From Pelomyxa schiedti (Eukaryota; Evosea; Pelobiontida; Pelomyxidae): a stretch of 64,000 bases of DNA. The notes beneath the pieces are model-generated. The model ran no database searches and was not told the origin of the DNA. It saw nothing but the letters and a program-made list of their open reading frames with translations. Both the position numbers and the translations under genes were made by a program. Each line of letters starts with the position of its first letter. Positions within the stretch are counted from its first letter, which is position 1. The DNA lies in contig JAHLWZ010000171.1 in assembly GCA_020536535.1 (NCBI GenBank), positions 145,003 to 209,002 on the forward strand, given 5' to 3'. Positions 44,087-54,848 of the stretch are shown one piece after another.

Positions 44087-46559
44087 ATGTCTGACGACAA
44101 AAAAGAACGACGTCACTCCCACGTGAGTTTTTTGGTTTTTTTTTTTACCTTCTTGCTACTGCCTTCAAATTCAAAAACCCTCTTAGACATAGCAACAACA
44201 ACAATAACTAATAGAATAACATTAATGTAAACAGCGACATCACCACGATGGGGAAGAACGCAAGTCACGGCACTCGCATCGCAGTAAAGATGAAACCAAA
44301 GACGAGACAGAAACACCATCCACACCCGCGACTGCTACTACTCCGCCTCCCTCAAGCAGCGTTGCCGTCGAACAGACCGTAGCCGCTGCTGCCGCCCCTG
44401 CTACGCCGGAGGAAGACCCGGCGGCGAAGAAGGCGCGAGAGGAGGAGGAGCGGCTCAAGGCGGCGGCGGAAGTGGCTAGGAAGAATGCGGAGGAGGCGCG
44501 GCGCAAGGCTGAGGAGGAAAAGCGCAGGCAGGACGCGGAAAGAGAGGCCCAGAGGCTGGCTGAGGAGGAGTGCGTTATTTCTTTCATTTAGTAATGGAGT
44601 GGCTGTTCGGTTTTATATCTAATATATATTACGCGAGTTTTTTTCATTATGATATGTAGTATATCTTGAAAATTGGACTTGCCCACACATTCCTTATATC
44701 TTCATACTAGAGAGGAGAGAGAAGCCCTTGCTGCTCTGGAGGCTGAGTGTGTTCCCCGTCTTATTGTCATTGTAGCCCTTACGTTTTTTGAAGGGACGAC
44801 TCTTCTGCCAAGGTGGAAGCTGCAAAGAAAGCTGAAGCGGAAGAAAAGCGCAAGGCTGAAGAAGCCAAGAGAAAGGCAGAGGCAGCTAAAAGGTTGGAGG
44901 ATCAAAAGCGCCGAGTGGAAGAAGAAAAACGAAAGGAAGAACAACGAAAAGCGGATGAATTACGACGAAAGGAAGAAGTCAAGAGAAAGGCAGATGAAGA
45001 TGCAGCAAGAAAGAGGGATGACGCAAAAAGAAAGATTGAAGAAGATGCAGCCGCCAAAAAAAAAGTTGATGAAGAGGCTGAAGCTGCCCAAAAAAAACTT
45101 ACTGAGGATGCGGAAGCCAAGAGGAAAGCTGATGAAGCCGCAGCTGAAGCCAAACGAAAGACTGACGAAGAGGCAGCGGAAGCCAAGAGAAAAGCTGATG
45201 AAGCTACTCTTGCTGCCAAACAAAAGGCTGACGAAGAAGCTGCCAAACTTGCAGCGGAAGCTACTGCACCAAAAGCAACACCTGCTGAAATAGATATTAA
45301 GACTGAGGAACCAACGACAACTGATGTGGTTGCACAGAAACCAGAGGACAAGACTGGTACACAACTTTCACTTCAGGCACCATTAACCTGGCCTAGAACC
45401 GGAAGATGAGGAAGAAGGTGAGGCAATGGCTGCTATCCTCGAGATGAAGCGAAAAGCTGAAGAAAAAAAGCGAAGGGAAGAAGAAGAAAGACAGAAGGCC
45501 GAGCAAGCAAGACTGTAAGATAACAACCATTCTATTGGTTTTAATCTTGTTGCAGAGAACGTGAGCGGAAGAAAAAAGAGCAAGAGGAAGCTGAGAGAAA
45601 GCTCATAGAAGAGAGACAAAAACAAAGAGCAGCTAAATTAGCTGAGGAAGAAGCCCGAAAAACCCAAAGAGCAGAAGAAGAGTATGTTCTGAATGTTGGA
45701 GTGAACGTAAATAACCATAACCATGTGCAGAAAGCGCAAAGCAGAAGAGCGAGAAAAGAAAAAACGTGAGAAAGAAGAACTTGCAGCACAGCGTGCCCGT
45801 GAGGAAGCAGAAGAAGCAAAAGCGGAAGAGGAACGGAAGAAAGCAGCCCGAGCTGCTAAACTTGCAGCACAACAGGCAACATCTGAGCAGTCATTGGAAG
45901 CCGAACTGGAAGAAGCACACGCTGCAAAGCGGGCAAGTTTCTTCCCTTTCAATTCAAGTTCTTACCTCTGCCCCAGCGAGGTGCAACTAAAGAGCAGATT
46001 CATGATGTTTTTGAAATATTCTCTTATGATGGTGTCATGCCAAAGGAACACGTACAAAAAGCTCTTCTTTCTCTTGGTATGGATCTCGCTGTATCACTCT
46101 TTTCTAAGCTTTTTTTTTTTTTTTCAGGCAAATATCCTTCTGCCAGTGATGTTGATCAATTAACCCGGGGGTGCTCAAGAATAGACCTTGAGAAATTTAC
46201 TTCCTTCCTAGATGCTAAAATCTTCAAAGTAATCATCCTCCCTTTTTTTCCCCCCTCACATTTTCTCAGCTTCCAAAAGTGATTGAAACCACATGTTCTG
46301 ATTTCTTCATTGGATTGGATGAAGAAGTCACCAAAACAGTGAGTGCAACCACACTCAAGGAAATTTTAACTATGTATGGCGACAAAATTCCTGCAGAGGA
46401 GGTATCTTTGTCCTTTCTCTTTCCTTTCACTTTTTCAATTCCAATTCACAACCCCAGGTGGATGCTGCCCTTGCATCGTTCACAACAGCTGGTAAAGTGG
46501 ATTATCCCAGAATGCTCAAGGCATTCATGAATGATTTCCCTCTCTCGGGCTTATCCTGA
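44087..46559 (+). CDS. Long coiled-coil protein with calmodulin-like C-terminus
   Basis: The gene starts at Met 44087 (MSDDKKERRHSH) and has several exons. Most of the protein is a highly charged, uninterrupted helix rich in Lys, Glu and Ala: ARREEEERLKAAAEVARKN-type sequence, KRKADEDAARKRDDAKRKIE, AEAKRKADEAAAEAKRKTDE and ERERKKKEQEEAERKLIEER. The last 150 residues form a compact domain like troponin C or an essential light chain: VFEIFSYDGVMPKEHVQKAL, LSLGKYPSASDVDQLTRGCS, RIDLEKFTSFLD, ATTLKEILTMYGDKIPAEEV and ALASFTTAGKVDYPRMLKAF. The loops lack the usual Asp-rich calcium ligands, so calcium binding is unlikely. The Ser-rich acid phase near residue 20 to 90 is low complexity. The helix may act as a spacer or bundle. 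No named homologue. Confidence 0.7.
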
Positions 46560-46769
46560 GGCAGAGTACATTGTATAACACACAGACACTAGGAAAAAAC
46601 ATAAGTGTAGTATCAACGTTCCTGCTTTTTGCTTCCTTGTTGTTGTTGTTCGAGCTTTGATGAGAATCCTAATAATCAAATCTGTTCGTGTGCTTCCACA
46701 GCCAAAAAGGACGCCGAAAAAAAAAAAAGGAAACAAAATCACGTGGGCGAGTGGTACGGCAGGCAACTG

Positions 46770-49700
46770 ATGTCATCGGCGTCACACAAGTGGGCGTCGA
46801 AGAAACTGACCAAACCAGCACACTGTTCATACTGCAAACAGTTCAACTGGTTTCATTTCCATTTCCATTTCTATTCCCATTCAACCCAGAAGCCACACAA
46901 ACGTTGGTTTCTAATGCCATTAAAAAATAATTCTTATCAAACCCAAAAAAAAAAAAAGGGAACGAACCCACCACCTTTGTCGAGTGTGTGGTAGAAGTTG
47001 TCATGAAAAATGTGCACTCTTAATGGATGCACAAAAAATTCCTTGTTCCCCTGAGGTAGGCTCTATTTTTTCCTATTTGACTCCTTTTTCTCCTAAAAAA
47101 AACCAAAAAAAAAAGAGTAACGAGGATACACCAGCACAACTCACTCGCACAGCTTCACTAGACTCCATACCCCCTGTGAGACCTCGGACACAAACCACTT
47201 CTTCATCACTCACAACTTCTCAATCTATTATCATTCCCCAAAGTAAAGCACCTCCTATTCGCCCAGTTTCTACTATGATAGCATCCTCACTACCTTCATC
47301 TGCCCCAGATAATTCCAGTAGACCTACTTCAACTTATGCAGCAATAACACCAATCACTGAAAATAATTCTTCAACATCTATTCCCCCTTCATCGAATTCA
47401 ACAGCACCTTCAACACCAAGTACCATGTCTACACCTGCAACATCACCAACAGCCCAATCTAGTGATACTGGAATTCCCGTAGCTGAAGGAATTTTTTCCG
47501 CTTTACCAGTTCGTGCAGCTTCATTTCAGAGTGGAAGGGTGAGAATTACTACAATCGTTCCCAATGCAGAATTCGCACACCCATTTGCCCAACGCCCTCG
47601 GGTGTGTGCATGGATAATGACAGGTGGAACAGGGCTCACCCGTATTCCAACCGAACAACTAGTAATTACACCATCAGGTTAGACACTTTTCCCCTGCTAA
47701 ACAAGACTCATTTCATTGCAATAGGCTTCAAAATTACAACAGTTACATCAAATTGCGCAGTTAACTGGATTGCCTATCTTACCCCTGCCACAAATCCTTT
47801 TCTCAGTGATACTATAAAGTTTGTTTTTGCCACGCCAGGTTTGACACCTGTCTTGATTCAGAAAGTAGAAAAATGTGTTGAGGTAACCTCTCGATTTCAA
47901 TGCCAATAAACTTAATGGCGTAGGTCAGCACAGTTAATGGAGCTGCTTCTGACGGACAAACCCTCCTCCATGCTGCAGCATATTCAGGCCACCTTGACTT
48001 GGTGAATTGGCTACTGAAGAAACCCGGCATCAATGTTGATGTCCAGGTATTTTATTCCTAATTCCGCAGTATGATGGATAACGGCAAATAGGATGAAAGG
48101 GGATGGACCCCATTGATGTATGTTCAGGTTATCCAATTATTTACATCCCACCTTACTTTATATGAAAACTTCAAGGTGTGCAGTCCATCCTGGTCACTTT
48201 GCTGTTGCATTCCGTCTTCTATCGCAAGGGGCTAGTGTAAGTATTGTAAACAATCGAAAGCATACAGCATTGCATCTTCTCGCAAGAAGTTATGCACAAG
48301 AAAAAAATAGTGAGGAGGTAAAAGCAGTAGTCAAATGTACTTCTCTAAACTATGAAGGTTGTTCGAATTCTCATTGGCTCCGGAAACGATCTGAACCGAA
48401 CCAGTGAAACAGGCGAAACTGCATTGATGATCGCCTGCAGTGGTGCATACAACCATCAATTCGTAACCATGTTGTTGGAAGCCTCTGCTGATCCTAGTTG
48501 GTTTGAAAATTACTGTTATTGTATTGATCATCGGAAGATATTCCCGATATGCATGGTGCTACACCGCTATATAAGGCAACCATGTCAAACACTGTTGGGC
48601 TGGCTGAGATTTTGCTGAAGTATATTTTTCTTTCGTTTTCCATTTTTGACGTTCCCTCAATGGCCAGATATGGTGCCGACCCCAATAAAGGCCCTGAAGG
48701 CGATACACCGTTTGACAGAGCTCGTGCCAGTGGGAATACTGTTTTTATCGATATGTTTGAAAGAGCTGCTGTCGTACGAAAAGATCTTGGCAGGGTTGAA
48801 CTCTTCCACTTTCCCTCTCACTGACTCGGGCACAGATGACAATCAGAGGCAAACTATTCTCTGGTTGGATGAAAAATACTTCCGACTTGGGAACTGCCAT
48901 CCAAATGGTAAGCAGCAATAGCAATTTTGCCGCAGCTGGAGCAGGTCTTCCACCAGTTCTTGAGGACTTTAGTTCCACTTTGGAGAAGAGTGAGTGTCGA
49001 GAATTACGCAGCATGGTGGAAGCTTTTACCAAAGCATTTTCAAAAAATAAGTATACAAGAGAGGAGGAAGCAGACGCGGTGAAACAATTCTTCAATGATA
49101 TGGAGGTTGAGAATTACACCCACTTTTCACTTATATAAGCAGGGAGCCATGAAAGATCATCCTCTTTGGGCTAATCTCCAGGTATAGCTGGTAACCTCCA
49201 ACTGGAGTCTCATTATTCATTTTATGCAGCCTGCACAATTCGATGTTGCACAGGAAGGGATGAGAAGCTTGATATTCACCAAGATGTACAACCAATTGTT
49301 CAATAAAAAAGAAATGGCTACAAAAGATGCGGCACTGTGCAAGCACATCTCAGCCTTGAGTTCCCTTGTAACTCCACAAAATATGCATCTACGTGAGGAT
49401 TTAGATTTTGATCTAATAAGTTCTGCTGAGAGAGAGCTTCAGGTTTCTTTAATAATTCAATTAAAATACAATACCAACATTTGTTAGGCTATGGATAATG
49501 TTATTACCCCTGAGGAAAAGCTAATTTGTATTTTGAACTGCTGTAAAATACTTGTTGCTGTACTACAAGCTTTTGGTTCAGCTGCTGGTGCAGATGACTT
49601 CTTGCCTCTCTTCATGTAAGCTCCCTGGGGCAATTTATTCACTGTCATAGCTCAAAAACTCGTATCAACACAGATTTGCTGTAATGGAAGCCAATTTACC

Positions 49701-50076
49701 ACATTTGTACTCGAACCTCGACTTCATAGAGTACTTCAAAGACGAGAAGAGAAAGAACACTGAAGGAATTTGCTTTTTCACCCACTTGTGCTGCGCGGCA
49801 GCCTACATCGAGACCGATGTAACGGAGGAGTACCTTATCGCCAACGGTGCTTCCGCCTCCGCTTCAGCTTCCTCAACGGCAAGTTCACACACAAACACAA
49901 ACACAGGCACTACGAACTCAACAGCTTCAGTAGATAGTGTTCCACCCACAACTACAACCACAACTTCTGACACACTACCACCAACAACAGCAGCACCATC
50001 ACCACCACTTTCTGCACCGCCACAACAGCAAGTCCCTATCCCAGACTTCATCATTCAAACTGCTGCTAATTTGTAG
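46770..50076 (+). CDS. C1-ankyrin-VPS9 domain protein (Rab5-type exchange factor)
   Basis: Many exons. Residues 1-60 form a C1 zinc finger: SSASHKWASKKLTKPAHCSY, CKQFNW joined to ERTHHLCRVCGRSCHEKCAL. A Ser/Thr/Pro linker follows, then about 100 beta-rich residues (GRVRITTIVPNAEFAHPFAQ). Ankyrin repeats come next: GQTLLHAAAYSGHLDLVNWL, RGWTPLMCA, KHTALHLLARSYAQEKNSEE, GETALMIACSGAYNHQFVTM, HGATPLYKATMSNTVGLAEI and GDTPFDRARASGNTVFIDMF. The C-terminus is a VPS9 domain: RSLIFTKMYNQLFNKKEM, ITPEEKLICILNCCKILVAV, DDFLPLFIFAVMEANLPHLY and FTHLCCAAAYIETDVTEEYL. VPS9 domains exchange GDP on Rab5-like GTPases. Ankyrin with VPS9 is seen in ANKRD27, but C1 is not part of that protein. Stop at 50076, 30 bases from the end of the convergent gene. 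Confidence 0.8.
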
Positions 50077-50105
50077 CTGTTTGGGTGAGTTTTGTTATGT
50101 TGTTT

Positions 50106-51941
50106 TTATTGGAGTGTTTCAGTCCAACAATATAAGTCATAAGGGGGAAAAAAGCATAACATTAAATTTTTTTTGTTCTTTGTCTTTTTTTTGTTTAACA
50201 CAAGAAATTGGGGTTTGGAAAAGTGACCAGCAGCCAATAAAACCAGAAGAGCAGCGAACAAGAACGAGGGGGTTGACAATTGGCTGCCTCTGCTCAGACT
50301 GATGCTGGTTGGTTCAGAAGACTCTTCCTCGGAAGATTCCTCTTCAGACTCTGATTCAGATTCTGATTCTGATTCGGACTCGGACTCGGACTCGGACTCG
50401 GACTCGGACTCGCTCTCAGACTCCGACTCGGACTGTGACCTCGATGTGGACCGTGAGGTAGAGCGGGACGTGGAGGTTGATTCGGAATCTGAGGTGGATC
50501 TGGAAGTTGAGGTGGATCTGGAAGTTGAAGTGGATCTGGAGTTCGAGGTTGACGTGGAGCGTGAAACAGAAGTGGAAGTGGAGAGGGATTCGGATTCCGA
50601 AGTGGATTCAGAAGCAGAAGAGGAGATTGACTTGGAAGTGGAGGCGGAGGCGGAGGCGGAGGCGGAGCTCGAAGCAGACGACGACAGTGACACCGAGGCC
50701 GACTCAGAAGACGAGGACGACAAGGACTCGGAGGACGAGGAGTGGGACGACGAGGATTCTGAGGACGAAGACAGCGACACCGACTGCGATGACGAAGAGG
50801 ACAGCGATTCCGAGGAGGAGGAGAAGGAGCCGGACAGCGAAGACGACGACAGAGACACCGACCAGGACTCGGACGAAGAAGACTGCGGGATGATGATCTC
50901 GATCACCTGCAGGGACGACGAGTCCGTGTACTGGGTCGTCGGCTGCGAGTACAGCGCGCTGCTGGTGTCGTTGACCATCGCGTTCACGGTGGCCACGAGC
51001 GCGTCGGTGCTGTTGTACACGGTCTCGTTGAGCCCCACCTTGTAGTCGACCTTGACGATCTGGGATGGGCCCCCTCTGGGGCGCGGCGAGGGCGCGGGAG
51101 CCGGGCCCGTGCACGCGCTGTCGTCGATGGTCATGTTGACTACGCTTACGAGGTCGGGCGAGATACCAAGTGCAGCTGCTATATCTGCCTCGAAGGAGGA
51201 AGAGTAGTCGGAAGGCAGTGGGTCACACCCTGTGTGGGGACAGTGTCAGTTAAGTTTCAATGGTGATGGCTGGTGGTGGTGGTGGGGGGGAGGAGGGGTG
51301 CGCTGTGACATGGGATATAGAAGAAAAAGGCCTGTACCTGGAAGTACATCCATGGAGAACACCACAGTAGGAACACAAGAGAAGCCGTCTCCGCCGCATA
51401 CGGCGCACGTGTCGAAGACCAGCCCGGAATACGGGACGCCGTCGCACCCGGCGCAGATGTTGGCGCCCCCGCAGACGCCGCACGGGTCGTACTTGTAGCC
51501 GGACCAGTACACGCCGTCGCAGCCAAGGCATTGATTCAGCCCGCCGCACACGCCGCAGGCGTCGTACACCTGGCCGCCCCACGCCTTCCCAGTGCAGTCC
51601 GCGCAGACGTCGGAGCCCCCGCACACGCCGCAGGCGTCGTACTTCTTGCCGGACCACGGTGTGCCGTCGCAGCCGATGCAGTCGTTGGTGCCGTTGCACG
51701 TGCCGCAGATGTCGTACACCTTGCCGCCCCACGCCGTCCCGGTGCAGTCCACGCAGACGTCGGAGCCCCCGCACACGCCGCAGTCGTCGTACGCGACCCC
51801 TGACCACGGTGTGCCGTCGCACCCGACGCACTCGTTGGTGCCGGCCCACTCGCCGCACGTGTCGTACTGGGCGTAAGACCCCGCCACGAGGACAACGAGA
51901 ACAAGCACTGAGGCCGTAAAGTTAGTCCGCCACGGTAACAT
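50106..51941 (-). CDS. Surface protein with Cys-repeat ectodomain and Ser-rich stalk
   Basis: The start at 51941 gives a signal peptide (VLVLVVLVAGSYAQ). Then come seven tandem Cys modules of about 28 residues, each like YDACGVCGGSDVCADCTGKA or CDGTPWSGKKYDACGVCGG, coded by 51366-51870. A single intron (about 51240-51345) joins to GCDPLPSDYSSSFEADIAAA, a domain with VGLNETVYNSTDALVATVNA. About 190 residues almost all Ser with Glu, Thr, Arg and Ala follow, and a hydrophobic C-terminus (SFLFAALLVLLAAGH), then a Lys-rich end. It is a signal-bearing stalk protein, perhaps GPI-anchored or membrane spanning. It closely resembles the gene at 1729 in layout. Ligand unknown. The stop at 50106 lies just beyond the hydrophobic end. 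Confidence 0.7.
51366..51870 (-). repeat. Tandem repeat of the DxCGVCGG module (seven copies)
   Basis: Within the surface protein, DNA stretches such as tgccgtcgca..., gccgcacacgccgcaggcgt and cccgcacacgccgca recur at spacing of about 85 bases. The encoded modules are near-identical (YDACGVCGGSDVCADCTG against YDDCGVCGGSDVCVDCTG), suggesting recent duplication within the gene. Confidence 0.75.
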
Positions 51942-52085
51942 TTTTTTTTCCAAATTAACGGTAGCCGTTTTCTTCCTTGTCGTTCTGAAAAACTGATAAT
52001 TCCGTTCGCTTGATGTCATCCGAAAAAAAATCAAGAGAATATGTTCTAACCAAAAAAAGGGAGTGGGGGAATCTCTCACTGTGTG

Positions 52086-54690
52086 TCAAACGGCGTATCC
52101 GTACATATTCTCGTACTGATCAGAGGGGCACGGCACATCCAAAGAATGGTAGTGCACTCCGGTTGATTTGTTGTAGCACCTGTAGAGTGATCGCAGCGCC
52201 ACTCCGCCGCGCCACGTTTGCACGTAGCCAAGAAGGCCTTCTTGTGTGGTTCCCTCACAGTTGGAGTCGGTGCTGAAGAAGTGCTTATCGGAAGAAGTCA
52301 TGCACCGGTATATTGCGGCTTGACGGGAGGGGGTTGTTAGTACGGGTATGGTGGGAAAGGACAAAAAGAAAAAAAGGCAGTACTGTGGTCAGAGGCATTA
52401 TCAGAGAACATGATAAATGAAGCAGTTTGTCCTGTGGCGTTGGTTAATTTGATAGGAGTAGTGTTTGGATATAATGGTCTGCCACTGTACCTTGATTTGC
52501 AGAACTGTCTACACAGAAAACAGAACTACCACTGAAGTGATTGCACACCTGGTGTTCAATTTGCGGAGAATCACGAGCTAAATTGACGTACTTCAGCCCA
52601 TCCTTCAGATACAAGTATATTCTTCTCATATTCCGATGCTGTCAGTAAATAGTCAGATTGTGAGTAATGCAAGCTCCAAATATTTGAGAAGCCTTCCGCG
52701 GTATTACAACATTCTTCTGAACTACCACTACAAGTGTGTGACCCCTTATTAAAGAGATAGTCAGCAACAAAAGAGCCTTTTGGCAAAATGATTCGACACA
52801 AAGAGAAGCGTCTTCATACGGATTTAAATACGCGAATGCAGGAAGCCATGAGATTGTAATATGTATAGCCATACTCCAGAGATGGTTCAATGTCCCTACC
52901 CCAATGAGACCCGTATGTGTCAACCCACAGATCACGATTAGGATCAGAGTACAACCCCATACTGAATCCTATTTTGCTTAGTGGGACTAAATTATGGTTT
53001 TGCCTCAACCATTTGAGACACTTGGCCAATACGGATTGGATTGAGGCTGTGCTATGAATTCATTCCAGCTACTGAGAAATACGTAATCTGGTTGATCCTG
53101 AAACACAGTCTGCAAAGAGATAAGCGAAATCTCAAAATGGAAATTCAAGGCTACTTGAAACTGTTTCTTAAGAGTTAATCCATTCAATTTCCCTGCACCA
53201 CACCCTGGAAGACTTGCATATGACACCTGAAATGAAGGGGCAGCACTAACTTCACTTCCTTGTGATTGTTATGTTATTATCGATTAAAGAGTAGTGTCAA
53301 ACCAATTGGAGAGTTTGTTGTTTCAGGTTGATTACATGATTCTCCAACAATACTAATCTTACTTAATACAAGAATTTAAAATAGTGAGAACCTCGTAACA
53401 TCAACCATTCCATTGGATTGACATGGAGTAAAGAATCCCCAATCACCCTTTGTTTTAGAGTTTGGACCAGGTACAATTTATAGAAGAGCCTACTTTCGAG
53501 TATTGAGTCTGAGCAAAAAGTGCCCACATCATTACTGTACTAATGTCATTTGATTGAATTTCCGCGAGAATCTGGGAATCGGGTAGTCTTCCAGAATCTG
53601 GAGGATCCACAATGAACATGACCTTACTACATTGAGATGCAAGACTTCGAGGGAATTCCTTTAAATTCACAGAAGGTGGATTTCATACTTTCTTATTTGT
53701 TCTTGGATCTCTCATTACCAAGTCGGAATAGCTTTCATTATTGTAGATATTTAAATAGTACTCATAAACATTGGCACCCTATGACAAAATTTCAACTGGT
53801 GAAACAAAAAAAGGAGCAATAACCGTTGGAATGCAAGGCCAAATTGCTATGGAAGGGGTCTGAATGCCTTGAAGTCTAAGTTTATACCATTCCTCAAACA
53901 AAACTTCTGTGGGTCTCACCTACGAAAATCATTTTCAAAGACTAAAGACCTTAGTTGTTACTTGTATAACGTCAGCTTCAGTTGTCATCACAGGAAGATT
54001 CGAGGAATCTACCACAATATAATCAACACCCGCGTCCACAAGCCACTGCGCTTGTTGTGTGAGTGTCCCCGTGATATTGGAGCAGTCAGGAATGTAGCCT
54101 GTTTCAGATGGCCTATGCCTACATAGCAAGAAGAAATTGGGATCACTGAAACAAAAGGTGAGATCACCTCATACCGATATATACAATAAAATCCCAGTTC
54201 TGGTGTTACATGATAGAAGAAAGAATCAGCAGTAGCCCTCAGTCCATACTTATCCAAAATGTCTGACATCAAGTATTCCCCATTACTGCGAATAACTACT
54301 CCATTAGGAACTCAAGTAGCAAAAAAAAAGAAAATCTAACCTCGTTCCACACTCAACTTTCAATACACAATTTTGAAGCAATTCCAAGACCAACAGTCAA
54401 ACCAAACAAAAATAAAAAGAAAAAAAGGAGGGGGCAGGAAAGAATTTGTTGTTTGAATTAGTCCAACAAGAGTAGTCAAAGAAAAGATACAAAGAGCCGC
54501 GGGAAAGAAGAAGAAGAATACAAACCTGGGTTCCTCCCATGGCCTCGACCTGCGACATCGCGTACGACGCGTACCCATGCCACGGCTCATACAGCACACC
54601 AACTTGGTACACCGACGCAGACCACGCCGCGCTCACCAGCACCAACACCAACACCAGCACCAGCACCGAGACCGACGCCGACGTCTGCAT
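52086..54690 (-). CDS. Secreted glycoside-hydrolase-like protein with lectin-type C-terminus
   Basis: Several exons; start at 54690 with a signal peptide (VLVLVLVLVSAAWSA). The N-terminal domain reads VGVLYEPWHGYASYAMSQVE, EYLMSDILDKYGLRATADSF, AQWLVDAGVDYIVVDSSNLP, LRLQGIQTPSIAIWPCIP, SKVMFIVDPPDSGRLPD, and DQPDYVFLSSWNEFIAQPQS: a barrel-like enzyme with an Asp/Glu pair of the kind seen in GH71/99 and WbsX-like families. Near the end, AAIYRCMTSSDKHFFSTDSN and GYVQTWRGGVALRSLYRCY are DUF5648-like repeats, often carbohydrate-binding. It is likely secreted and acts on polysaccharide. Exon joins in the middle (52380-53400) are not fully traced. Sugar specificity cannot be judged. Confidence 0.6.
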
Positions 54691-54848
54691 ACAACTGGCA
54701 CAACCAACGGACGGCGATCTCTATTTTCCGGAAAGCCAATGGTTCTGTGGATCGGACAAAAAGGGGAAAAACAAAAAAATTGGCTATCTATTCATTCAAC
54801 CCGCTAGGGTGTGTGGTGAATGTGAGTGAGTGGAAGCGAAACGCGTTT

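Noticed and set aside
50302-51045. A 247-codon acidic open frame on the plus strand (Ser-Asp-rich)
   Set aside because: It is the antisense of the Ser-rich stalk; codon bias of the minus-strand gene creates it, and its protein is only low complexity.
51531-51919. Plus-strand Arg/Cys/Ala-rich frames
   Set aside because: They are shadows of the Cys-repeat on the minus strand.
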